The notes under the pieces were generated by a model that saw nothing but the letters and a program-made list of their open reading frames with translations, had not been told where the DNA came from and searched no databases. Positions 31,063 to 38,712 of a DNA stretch of 53,066 nucleotides are shown here, piece after piece. The stretch comes from Synechococcus sp. CS-1328 (lineage in GTDB: Bacteria; Cyanobacteriota; Cyanobacteriia; PCC-6307; Cyanobiaceae): the NCBI RefSeq assembly GCF_025128095.1, contig NZ_JAHLYT010000050.1:1-53066 (forward strand), written 5' to 3'. Within the stretch, counting starts at the first letter, position 1, and the number at the start of each line of letters is the position of its first letter. Made by a program: the position numbers and the translations under genes.

Positions 31063-32477
31063 GGCAGGGCCTCAAGCAGGTCGAGCAGGCACGTGTGGAA
31101 TCGGGGACGCTGCAGCAAAGGGGCTCCGCAGGCCGCGGGCAGGCCGTCGGTGAGGCGGTTGGCGGCCAGCACAAGCGGCAGCACGGGCAGCGGGTCAGGG
31201 GCCTCCAGCAGGGACAGCAGCTCCTCGCGATCCGACGCATCGTATGGAGTGGCGCGGCACGGGGCAGCGCAGAGACCCGCCAGGTGGGCCAGGTAGCGGC
31301 CCGCAACCGCCGAGGCGAGCGGGTGATGCAGCAGCAGCGGCGGAGCCCCGGCGGCGGCCTTCAGGGCGGCGACCTCCTCGCGCAGGGCGGTCTGCCAGGC
31401 AGGCCAGGCGCCGAGAAATGGCAGGGACCGCAGCGGGCCGGAGGTCCGCCAGGCGGCAGCGATGGCCGGCAGGTCGCGGCAGACGTGGGAACCCGGCAGC
31501 AGCAGGAGCGGCAGCAGGCTGACCGGCCCAGAGGCAGCGGCCTGGCGCAGGGGCCGGGGATCGGGCGGCAGCACCGTGCCGGTGAGGCTCTGCAGCAGCA
31601 CGGGAGCCCCGCGACGACGCTCCAACTCGGCGGCCAGAAGCTCCAGCTCCGGCGGGATCAGACCACCACTGCGGCCGTGCACCACCAGCACCAGCGGGGC
31701 GGCGGGCAGAGCGGCCAGCCGCCGCTGCCGTCGCCGCAGCACGGCGGGATCCAGCTGGCCCGGCTGCAGGCGAGCCAGGGAAAGCCGTCCCTGGGGCAGG
31801 CGGGCGAGCAGGTCCACCGCGGTGGCCGCCAGGGTGCCATCGAGATCCACCGCCAGGCCGCGCAGCAGGGTGCGCAGCGCTGGTAGGGGCCAGGCCGGCA
31901 AGCCCACCGCCAGCCCCTCCAGGGCCGCCTGGCGCAGCCGGGCGGGATGGGCCCCCCTCACCCAACCTTCAAGGGCGGGGAAATCGGCCGGATCGCGCTG
32001 GTGACCCAGCAGGGGCAGCAACAGCGCGGCCCGCTCCGGTGCCGCCGCCGCCAGGGCCTCGCGCAGCAGCCGCGCTACAGCGGCATCACGGGGGCGCGCC
32101 AGGCTGGCCAGCAGGGCCGGATCCGCCTGCGGCCGGGCCAGCCACCAGGCCAGCAGACGGCGGCAGGCGGCGGCATCCAGCCGGTCGGCCAGGGCCGCCA
32201 GCAGCTCCGCGTCCAGCTCAATGGCACCGGTCTCGATCGCCTCGAGCCAGGGCTCCAGGGCGACGACGGGCTGGCGGCGCAACTGCTGTAGCCAGCTCCA
32301 TCGGGTGGGATCACCCACCGCGGGCAGGGCAGCAGTGGAACTGGCGGCGACGCGGCTCGACTCCAAGGGCTCCGGCGACGACCCACCATCGGCCGTGGGG
32401 CGCGACCCCCACCATGGCACGTGTTTCCGGGTGGGGCGCGGCGATCCGGGGAGCGGCGCCGGGGGCAGAACAGTCAC
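31059..32477 (-). CDS. HEAT-repeat-like protein fused to a CbiX/SirB-type chelatase domain
   Basis: The frame is open far upstream; GTG 32477 (VTVLPPAPLPGSPRPTRK) is taken as start, giving about 472 residues. Residues about 60-270 are Ala/Leu/Arg-rich paired helices with HEAT-like rhythm (LLAALADRLDAAACRRLLAW and so on). From about 275 to the end is a CbiX-like chelatase domain: PLVLVVHGRSGGLIPPELEL, LLPLLLLPGSHVCRDLPAIA and LLHHPLASAVAGRYL. The two conserved His residues (VVHG and GSHV) fit the metal-binding sites of sirohydrochlorin chelatases. Beside cobA and nirA, the likely role is ferrochelation to siroheme. Iron versus cobalt cannot be decided from sequence, and the N-terminal part is unusual. 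Confidence 0.7.
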   Translation of the reverse strand: MTVLPPAPLPGSPRPTRKHVPWWGSRPTADGGSSPEPLESSRVAASSTAALPAVGDPTRWSWLQQLRRQPVVALEPWLEAIETGAIELDAELLAALADRLDAAACRRLLAWWLARPQADPALLASLARPRDAAVARLLREALAAAAPERAALLLPLLGHQRDPADFPALEGWVRGAHPARLRQAALEGLAVGLPAWPLPALRTLLRGLAVDLDGTLAATAVDLLARLPQGRLSLARLQPGQLDPAVLRRRQRRLAALPAAPLVLVVHGRSGGLIPPELELLAAELERRRGAPVLLQSLTGTVLPPDPRPLRQAAASGPVSLLPLLLLPGSHVCRDLPAIAAAWRTSGPLRSLPFLGAWPAWQTALREEVAALKAAAGAPPLLLHHPLASAVAGRYLAHLAGLCAAPCRATPYDASDREELLSLLEAPDPLPVLPLVLAANRLTDGLPAACGAPLLQRPRFHTCLLDLLEALP

Positions 32478-32555
32478 AATCGATACGTTTGGTGTGGCAA
32501 GGAGCCGGGCGATCGGAAACGGCTCTACGACAGGGGAGTCGTCGCCCGACACGGC

Positions 32556-32996
32556 ATGGACAGGGTCGTCAGCAGCACCAGGGCCATCAGCACCACCAGG
32601 GCCGTCAGCACCACCACCCACGAGCGGGAGCCGGTTCAGGACCTGGATGCCCTCAAGGAGCGCCAGCTGCTGGTGCGGCTGGTGGCGGAGCTGGGAGCCG
32701 CCCAGTTCGCACAGGGCAACGGGCCTCGCAGCGAGCGCCTCTGGCGGGAGGCGGCCCAGATGGGGCTCGATCCGGAGCGGATCACCCATCTGCTCTATGG
32801 CGGCCAGGATCTCCAGGATCGGGAGGCTCTGTTGAGCCTTGATCGAGCCTGGACCACGACGCGACCCGGACATCGGAGCCCGGCCTGGAGCCGGCCCGCC
32901 TGGCTGGGGGGACAGGGCGTCAGGCCGCGGCCGGCTTTCGCTGCGCACCGAAGTGCTCCACCAGCAACTGCTCCAGCACGGCGGGCAGGTCGCTGA
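32556..32996 (+). CDS. small conserved hypothetical protein convergent with nirA
   Basis: The frame has ATG 32556 and 146 residues. The structured part is about residues 32-95: LKERQLLVRLVAELGAAQFA, RSERLWREAAQMGLDPERIT, HLLYGGQDLQDREALLSLDR. It reads as helices with a predicted small helical bundle. The N-terminal tail contains an 18-base tandem repeat (32576-32593 and 32594-32611) giving two S-T-T-R-A units. The C-terminal 50 residues overlap the 3' end of nirA by 77 bases and are Pro/Arg-rich, so the conserved protein may really end earlier or the overlap may be real. I recall similar proteins near nitrite reductase genes in picocyanobacteria, but the function is unknown. Confidence 0.55.
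   Translation: MDRVVSSTRAISTTRAVSTTTHEREPVQDLDALKERQLLVRLVAELGAAQFAQGNGPRSERLWREAAQMGLDPERITHLLYGGQDLQDREALLSLDRAWTTTRPGHRSPAWSRPAWLGGQGVRPRPAFAAHRSAPPATAPARRAGR
32576..32611. repeat. 18-base tandem repeat, two copies
   Basis: CACCAGGGCCATCAGCAC at 32576-32593 is followed by the same unit with one change (CACCAGGGCCGTCAGCAC) at 32594-32611. It lies inside the N-terminal region of the small hypothetical gene and keeps its frame. Confidence 0.9.
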
Positions 32997-34479
32997 GGGG
33001 AACGCCCTTGTCGTGCAGTTCGGCCAGCTTCGGGTCGGCATCCATGCAGCCGCCCAGGAAGATCTTGGCCGCCTCCACCATCTCCCCGTCCTTGCGGGCC
33101 TTGGCCCCCATCAGGCCGATCTGGCCCATGTAGGGCTGGCCGCAGGCATTGGGGCAGCCGGTCCAGTGCATCCGCACTGCATGGGGAAGATCAATGCGGC
33201 GCTCCAGCTCCTCCAGCACGCTCTGGGCCGTGGTCTTGGTGGGGATGAGGGCGAAACTGCAGTAGGTATTCCCCGTGCAGCTCACCGCCTCCGCCTGCAG
33301 GGGCGAGGGGTCGGGACGGAAGCGTTGCAGCAGCGGCTCGGCCAGCAGCGGCTCCCGCTGCTCCAACGGCACCTGGGGCAGCAGCACATTCTGGGCCTCG
33401 GTGAGGCGCAGTTCGCCGCTGCCATAGGTGCGGGCCAGGCGAGCCAGCTCCAGCATGGCGTCGGCATCGAGGCGGCCCATCGGCACATGCAGCCCCATCC
33501 AGGCCCGGCCCGGCTGGGGCTGCTGGTTCCAGCCGAGCCCATCACGGGGGGCCCGGTTCACCAGATGGGAGCCGTCGTGGGGAAGGGGCGGCAGGGCCGC
33601 CGCACCCACCAGCTCGCCATAAGACGCGAGCACGGCCCGGCGATAGTCCTCCAGGCCGAGGTCATCGATCAGATACATCAACCGGCTCCGATTGCGAGCA
33701 GCCCGATTGCCACAGCGCTCGAAATGGCGCAGCACCGCCAGGGTGAACTCGGGCAGCTGGTCGCCCTCCAACCACAGACCCAAGGGAATGGCGAGCTCAT
33801 TGCGCTGGGCGGAGAAGAAGCCTCCCACCATCACCGTGAAGCCAAGCCGCCCCTGGTGGTGAGCCGGCAGGTAGGCCAGGTCGTTGTGGAGCAGGAAGCT
33901 GTCGGGGGCTCCGCCCACAGCCACATTGAACTTGCGGGGAAGGTTGCGGGGGCCATCCTCGGCCAGCAGCCGGGCCTGTATCGCCTCCACCAGCGGACGG
34001 GTGTCGACGATCTCCTCCGGATCGATGCCGGCCAGGGGATTGCCCGTGATGTTGCGGGGATTGTCGTGGCCGGACTGGCGGCTGGTGAGGCCCACCCGCT
34101 CCATTGCCGCCAGCAGTGGAGCCATGTCTTCGAACAACAACCCCCGCAGCTGCAGGTTCTGGCGAGTGGTGATGTCGGCGCTGCCGTGATCGCCGCAGCG
34201 GTCCACCGCCTCGGCCAGCACCTCCAGTTGCTCCGCCTGGATCACGCCGTTGGGCAGGCGCAGCCGCAGCATGAACCGACCGGGAGTGACGGGCCGGAAA
34301 AAGATGCCCAGCCACTTGAGGCGAATCGTGAGCGTGGCCTCATCCAGCTGCTCCCATCCATCCCGTGCCAGATCAGCCAGCCGGGGGGCCAGATCGAGGC
34401 CGCAGCCGTCGAGCTTGGCTTGCTCGATCTTGCTGAGCTTCGGCAGCGGGGCGGCGGAGTGGGCGGAAGCTGAGGTCAT
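32920..34479 (-). CDS. nirA: ferredoxin-nitrite reductase
   Basis: NirA reduces nitrite to ammonium with six electrons from ferredoxin, using siroheme and a 4Fe-4S cluster. The ATG 34479 (MTSASAHSAAPLPKLSKI) gives 519 residues; the frame upstream is open but lacks protein-like composition. The two cysteine pairs that hold the coupled cofactors are intact: CTGNTYC (C-x5-C) and GCPNACGQPYMGQIGLMGAK (C-x3-C). Substrate and siroheme contacts include ADITTRQNLQLRGLLFEDM, TSRQSGHDNPRNITGNPLAG and FNVAVGGAPDSF. The length matches cyanobacterial NirA without a fused ferredoxin. The gene is divergent from the TrpD2-like gene with a 228-base gap (34480-34707), where its promoter should lie; no exact GTA-N8-TAC NtcA box is seen. 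Confidence 0.97.
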   Translation of the reverse strand: MTSASAHSAAPLPKLSKIEQAKLDGCGLDLAPRLADLARDGWEQLDEATLTIRLKWLGIFFRPVTPGRFMLRLRLPNGVIQAEQLEVLAEAVDRCGDHGSADITTRQNLQLRGLLFEDMAPLLAAMERVGLTSRQSGHDNPRNITGNPLAGIDPEEIVDTRPLVEAIQARLLAEDGPRNLPRKFNVAVGGAPDSFLLHNDLAYLPAHHQGRLGFTVMVGGFFSAQRNELAIPLGLWLEGDQLPEFTLAVLRHFERCGNRAARNRSRLMYLIDDLGLEDYRRAVLASYGELVGAAALPPLPHDGSHLVNRAPRDGLGWNQQPQPGRAWMGLHVPMGRLDADAMLELARLARTYGSGELRLTEAQNVLLPQVPLEQREPLLAEPLLQRFRPDPSPLQAEAVSCTGNTYCSFALIPTKTTAQSVLEELERRIDLPHAVRMHWTGCPNACGQPYMGQIGLMGAKARKDGEMVEAAKIFLGGCMDADPKLAELHDKGVPLSDLPAVLEQLLVEHFGAQRKPAAA

Positions 34480-34707
34480 GGGGAAATGAGCCACGCGGAA
34501 GGACGCGCGACGGAAACCTGACGGGCAGGAACGACGGAAGAAGCACTCGGCACAGCCGTGAAGCCTCCAGGGCGCTGGGGTCACGGAACCGACGGACGCC
34601 GATGAGGGATGCGTCGCCGGTGGCGATGAGGATGGAGCGCGCCAAACGCTGCTGCGCGACACCACCGAACGAGGAGGCCCTAGCTTCTGCTTCAGCGCCG
34701 CAACCCC

Positions 34708-35871
34708 GTGTCGCAATCGCTACCGAAGCCTTCCTCGTCGCCCGCCGGTGTGGATCACCGCGACGCCGCTCGGCCCACCACCTCTGCCGGCCGGCGGCAG
34801 GAGGGATGGGCCGAGCGGCGCGAGGAACGGCTGCGGTCACTCGGCAGCGGGCCCGCCCGCTTCCGTGAACTGATCGGCAAGGTGGGCAGCGGCGAACACA
34901 CCAGCACCGGCCTCGACCGACAGGAGGCCCGCGAGGCGATGGACCTGATGCTGAGCGGCCAGGCCAGTGCCGCCCAGATGGGCGCCTTCCTGATCGCCCA
35001 CCGCATCCGTCGGCCCCTGCCGATCGAACTCACCGGCATGCTCGACAGCTACCGGCAACACGGGCCGGTGCTTGAAACGCCCGGCCGCCGGCCGCTCTGT
35101 TTCGGCGTGCCCTACGACGGCCGCAGCCGCACGGCACCGCTGCTACCCCTGGTGGCCCTGGTGCTCGCCAGCGCGGCGGTGCCGGTGGTGCTGCACGGTG
35201 GCGATCCGATGCCGGTGAAGTACGGCGTGACCCTGGCCGAACTGTTCGAAGCGCTCGGCATCGGCTGGCGGGGGCTGCCCCTCTCGGCGGCACAGGAACG
35301 GCTCAATCGCCACGGGCTGGCGCTGACCCACCAGTGCGACCACTTCCCCCTCGCCGATGGACTGGTGCCGGTGCGGGACGCCATCGGCAAGCGTCCCCCG
35401 GTGGCGAGCCTGGAGCTGCTCTGGACCCCCCATCGCGGCGAGCACCTGCTGGTGAGCGGCTTCGTGCACCCGCCCACCGAAAGTCGGGCCTGGGAAGCCC
35501 TCACCGCCGCCGGTGAAACCGATGTGCTCACCGTGAAGGGTCTGGAGGGATCCACCGATCTGCCCACCACCCGGGCCTGCATCACGGCCCGGCTGCGGCA
35601 GGGCGACGCGGAGCGGATCCTGCTGCACCCGCGCGACCATGGCATCAGCGCCCCCGAGGTGCCCTGGCAGGACCTGGACACCTGGCAGGGTGAGGCCCTG
35701 GCGGCCCTGGGTGGGGAGGGGGTGCTGGCCGAGGCGCTGCGCTGGAACGTGGGGGCCTATCTCTGGTTTGCCGGGCGCTTCGAGTGCCTGGACGCGGCCC
35801 TGGAGCAGGCCAGCGCCCTGCTGATGGCCCGCAGCGGCGAACGGCTGCGGCGCGAGATGGGGGCTCCGTGA
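34708..35871 (+). CDS. TrpD2-like (anthranilate phosphoribosyltransferase family) protein
   Basis: GTG 34708 gives 387 residues with the nucleoside-phosphorylase/TrpD fold. The N-terminal helical block has RFRELIGKVGSGEHTSTGLD, EAMDLMLSGQASAAQMGAFL and IAHRIRRPLPIELTGMLDSY. Canonical TrpD has a PRPP loop with consecutive glycines (GTGGD); here the equivalent site reads FGVPYDGRSRTAPLL. LHGGDPMPVKYGVT replaces the usual HG motif region. The anthranilate contacts are not evident. This matches TrpD2/YbiB-type paralogues, some of which bind nucleic acids, so tryptophan synthesis is unlikely. The stop overlaps the start of the nitrate reductase-associated gene by 4 bases (GTGA), so the pair is translationally coupled within the nitrate island. 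Confidence 0.8.
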   Translation: MSQSLPKPSSSPAGVDHRDAARPTTSAGRRQEGWAERREERLRSLGSGPARFRELIGKVGSGEHTSTGLDRQEAREAMDLMLSGQASAAQMGAFLIAHRIRRPLPIELTGMLDSYRQHGPVLETPGRRPLCFGVPYDGRSRTAPLLPLVALVLASAAVPVVLHGGDPMPVKYGVTLAELFEALGIGWRGLPLSAAQERLNRHGLALTHQCDHFPLADGLVPVRDAIGKRPPVASLELLWTPHRGEHLLVSGFVHPPTESRAWEALTAAGETDVLTVKGLEGSTDLPTTRACITARLRQGDAERILLHPRDHGISAPEVPWQDLDTWQGEALAALGGEGVLAEALRWNVGAYLWFAGRFECLDAALEQASALLMARSGERLRREMGAP

Positions 35872-36386
35872 GCCTCCATGGCCGCTGCTTCGCCTTCGAG
35901 GCCGACTTCGTGGACAACCTCCGCTGCCTGCCGATGGCGGTGCGGCGCAAGCTCGACCTGGTCGGGGTGAAGCTCAAACTGGTGCACTGGTCTGGGCTCG
36001 AACCAGAGGAGCGCCAGCGCCTTCTGGCCTGGCCCGATGACAAGGCGAGCCTCGATGCCCTGCGGCAGTGGCTGCTGGCGCGCAGCGCGGCACTGCCGCA
36101 GGGTCCGGCCTTGCCTTTGCCGCCCGCCCAGTGGGAACCCTGGCAGCAGGGAGAGCAGATGCCCGCAATCCTGCTGGCCTCCTACCAACAGCTGGGCCTC
36201 ACCCCGGCGGCGGAACAGTGGAGAAAGCTCGACGAACTGCAGCGTTTCGCGTTAGTGAAACTCAGCCATCCGGGCCACGAACACCGCAACCTGCCCCGCG
36301 CCCTGGAGGAGTTCGGCTTGGTGACGCTGGCACCATCACTGCCAGAGAGCGGATCGCCTCACGAAGACAAAAGTCGCGGTCGGTAA
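35868..36386 (+). CDS. nitrate reductase-associated protein
   Basis: GTG 35868 overlaps the TrpD2-like stop by 4 bases. The 172-residue protein matches the small cyanobacterial family called nitrate reductase-associated: FAFEADFVDNLRCLPMAVRR, KLDLVGVKLKLVHWSGLEPE, ERQRLLAWP, PQGPALPLPPAQWEP and WRKLDELQRFALVKLSHPGH. The last block contains conserved EHRNLPRALEEFGL. It has no signal or cofactor motif. Family members cluster with narB, nirA and nrt genes; the role may be maturation or regulation of nitrate reductase but is not established. nrtA starts 168 bases downstream. Confidence 0.85.
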   Translation: MSLHGRCFAFEADFVDNLRCLPMAVRRKLDLVGVKLKLVHWSGLEPEERQRLLAWPDDKASLDALRQWLLARSAALPQGPALPLPPAQWEPWQQGEQMPAILLASYQQLGLTPAAEQWRKLDELQRFALVKLSHPGHEHRNLPRALEEFGLVTLAPSLPESGSPHEDKSRGR

Positions 36387-36396
36387 CAACCGCAAC
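36383..36396. promoter_or_regulatory. possible NtcA-type site upstream of nrtA (imperfect)
   Basis: GTAACAACCGCAAC is GTA-N8-AAC, one base from the NtcA consensus GTA-N8-TAC. It is 158 bases before the nrtA start, overlapping the 3' end of the preceding gene. A TATAGG lies 1 base after it, not at the usual 22-base spacing to a -10 box, so a class II NtcA promoter is not clearly supported. It is the nearest match I found in 36340-36555. Confidence 0.25.
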
Positions 36397-36554
36397 TTAT
36401 AGGGGTGTCGGCGGCGTGGTCTCTTGAGAGTCGTTGGTCAGCCTGAGCGCCAGCGATCACTCACCGGCACGGTGCGCTTCGTTGTGGAGCCCGTCCGGAG
36501 TGCATCGCCCCGGCGGTGCCACCACTCCGGTCCTCTCCAGGCTCAGCAGGCTTC

Positions 36555-37865
36555 ATGTCCAGTCTTTCCCGCCGCAAGTTCCTGATCACCGCCGCCGGCA
36601 CGACAGCCGGCGCTCTCTGGCTGAGTGCCTGCGGTGCCAACAAGTCGACCACCAGTTCAGCACCGGCCGCCAGCGGCACCGCTACCGACACCGAGGTGAA
36701 GGGCGCCACGCTGGGGTTCATCGCCCTCACCGATGCAGCTCCGCTGATCATCGCCAAGGAGAAGGGTTTCTTCGCCAAGCACGGCATGCCCGACACCAAT
36801 GTGGTGAAGCAGACGTCCTGGGCCGCAACCCGCGACAACCTGGAATTGGGTGCCGCGAGCGGTGGAATTGATGGTGCCCACATCCTTTCACCCATGCCCC
36901 TGCTGCTCACGGCAGGCACGATCACCAAGTCCAACAAGCCGTTGCCGATGGTCACTTTGGCGCGGCTGAATCTGCAGGGACAGGGCCTCTCCGCCTCCAA
37001 GGACTTCCTGGCCAACAAACTCACGGTTGACAACAAGGCTGGCTTGGAGGCGGCAGTCGCCGGGGCTGCAGAAAAAGGCAAAAAATTCAAGGCAGCGGTC
37101 ACGTTCCCTGGTGGTACCCATGACCTCTGGATGAGGTATTGGTTGGCGGCCAACGGCATCGATCCAAACAAGGCCGCTGACCTGGTGGTGATCCCGCCGC
37201 CGCAGATGGTGGCGAACATGCAGACCGGCACCATGGATGCATTCTGCGTCGGGGAGCCCTGGAACCAGCGGCTCGTCAACAAGAAGCTTGGTTACACCAT
37301 CGCTCAGACCGGTGAGGTCTGGAAGCTCCATCCGGAAAAGGCCTTCTCGATGCGGGCCGACTGGGTGGAGAAGAACCCCAAGGCAACCCAGGCACTGCTG
37401 CAGGGCGTTCTGGAAGCCCAGATGTGGTGCGACGATCCCGCCAACCTGGAGGAGATGTGCACGATCCTCGCCAAAGACAAGTACATCAAGGCGTCCGTCA
37501 ATGACATCCAGCCCCGTCTGGCAGGGAATGTCGACTACGGCGATGGTCGGGTCGTGAAGGACAGCCCCTTCAAGATGCGCTTCTGGGCGGATAACGCCTC
37601 CTTCCCCTTCAAAAGCCACGACCAGTGGTTCGTGACCGAGGACATCCGCTGGGGCTATCTGCCGGCGACCACCGACATCGATGCGCTGGTGAACAAGGTG
37701 AACCGGGCTGATCTCTGGAAGGAGGCAGCCAAGGCGATCGGCCAGGAGAAGGCGATTCCGTCCAGTGATTCTCGCGGCAAGGAAACCTTCTTTGATGGCG
37801 TGGTCTTCGATCCCGAGAACCCCAAGGGATACCTCGACACCCTCAAGATCAAAGCCCTGGCCTGA
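36555..37865 (+). CDS. nrtA: nitrate/nitrite-binding lipoprotein NrtA
   Basis: NrtA is the periplasmic substrate-binding protein of the NrtABCD nitrate importer. The ATG 36555 gives 436 residues. The N-terminus MSSLSRRKFLITAAGTTAGA has a twin-arginine motif (SRRKFL), a hydrophobic core and a lipobox ending LSAC, so it is probably exported by Tat and lipid-anchored. The mature protein has the CmpA/NrtA fold: LGFIALTDAAPLIIAKEKGF, FFAKHGMPDTNVVKQTSWAA, DGAHILSPMPLLLTAG, FPGGTHDLWMRYWLAANGID, VIPPPQMVANMQTGTMDAFC and VGEPWNQRLVNKKLGYTIAQ. It is the first gene of the nrtABCD operon; nrtB follows 13 bases after the stop. Confidence 0.97.
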   Translation: MSSLSRRKFLITAAGTTAGALWLSACGANKSTTSSAPAASGTATDTEVKGATLGFIALTDAAPLIIAKEKGFFAKHGMPDTNVVKQTSWAATRDNLELGAASGGIDGAHILSPMPLLLTAGTITKSNKPLPMVTLARLNLQGQGLSASKDFLANKLTVDNKAGLEAAVAGAAEKGKKFKAAVTFPGGTHDLWMRYWLAANGIDPNKAADLVVIPPPQMVANMQTGTMDAFCVGEPWNQRLVNKKLGYTIAQTGEVWKLHPEKAFSMRADWVEKNPKATQALLQGVLEAQMWCDDPANLEEMCTILAKDKYIKASVNDIQPRLAGNVDYGDGRVVKDSPFKMRFWADNASFPFKSHDQWFVTEDIRWGYLPATTDIDALVNKVNRADLWKEAAKAIGQEKAIPSSDSRGKETFFDGVVFDPENPKGYLDTLKIKALA

Positions 37866-37878
37866 CTGAACTGACTCC

Positions 37879-38709
37879 ATGACTCTCACAGCCGCCGCCG
37901 GAAGGCGCCGTCCTCGATCGCGCCGATCGGCCCTGCTCAAGGGGCTTCTCCCCTATCTGGTCTGCATCGGCGCCTTCCTTCTTCTCTGGCAACTGCTCTC
38001 AGCCCTGCTCGGAACAAGCCGATTGCCAGGGCCGCTCAACGTGCTGATCGACACCTGGGATCCCTACATCAGTCAGCCGTTTTTTGACGATGGTGGAACC
38101 AGTAAAGGATTGGGTTGGCAGATCCTGATTTCGCTGCAGCGTGTTGGAGTTGGTTACATCCTCTCTGCTGTGGTGGGGATTGCAATTGGCGGGTTGCTCG
38201 GCTTGAACCGCTTCATCGGTAAAGGGTTTGATCCTGTCATTCAGGTGTTGCGCACAGTGCCGCCGCTGGCATGGTTCCCCATCGCTCTTATGCTGTTCCA
38301 GGATGCCAACACGTCGGCTGTTTTCGTTATCTTCATCACCGCCATCTGGCCCATCATCATCAATACAGCCGTTGGAATTCGCCAGATTCCCCAGGACTAC
38401 ACCAACGTTTCCAGGGTATTGAGGCTCAGCAAAAGTGCCTACATTCGTGAGATTGTGGTTCCCTCTACTGTTCCGTATGTCTTTACGGGCCTGAGGATCG
38501 CCATCGGGCTGGCCTGGCTGGCCATTGTGGCAGCAGAAATGCTGAAGGCTGATGGAGGTATCGGCTATTTTATCTGGGATGCTTACAATGCCGGCGGTGA
38601 TTCCAGCTCAAGCCAGATTATCCTGGCCATTGTGTATGTGGGAATTGTGGGCCTGGCGTTAGATCGCCTGGTAGCTTTCGTGGGCTCGAAGGTAAGCGGA
38701 GGACACTGA
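37879..38709 (+). CDS. nrtB: nitrate transporter permease NrtB
   Basis: This inner-membrane permease of the nitrate ABC transporter has 276 residues with about six helices, such as LLPYLVCIGAFLLLWQLLSA, VGYILSAVVGIAIGGLLGLN and FVIFITAIWPIIINTAVGI. The loop that meets the ATPase reads RQIPQDYTNVSRVLRLSKSA, close to the EAA motif. The C-terminal YFIWDAYNAGGDSSSSQIIL and YVGIVGLALDRLVAFV match the family. From about 38090 the DNA is much more AT-rich than nearby genes (29 G+C of 60 at 38101-38160). nrtC starts 3 bases after the stop. Confidence 0.96.
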   Translation: MTLTAAAGRRRPRSRRSALLKGLLPYLVCIGAFLLLWQLLSALLGTSRLPGPLNVLIDTWDPYISQPFFDDGGTSKGLGWQILISLQRVGVGYILSAVVGIAIGGLLGLNRFIGKGFDPVIQVLRTVPPLAWFPIALMLFQDANTSAVFVIFITAIWPIIINTAVGIRQIPQDYTNVSRVLRLSKSAYIREIVVPSTVPYVFTGLRIAIGLAWLAIVAAEMLKADGGIGYFIWDAYNAGGDSSSSQIILAIVYVGIVGLALDRLVAFVGSKVSGGH

Positions 38710-38712
38710 ATT

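Noticed and set aside
34480..34707. NtcA box upstream of nirA
   Set aside because: No GTA-N8-TAC or near match was found by eye in the gap.
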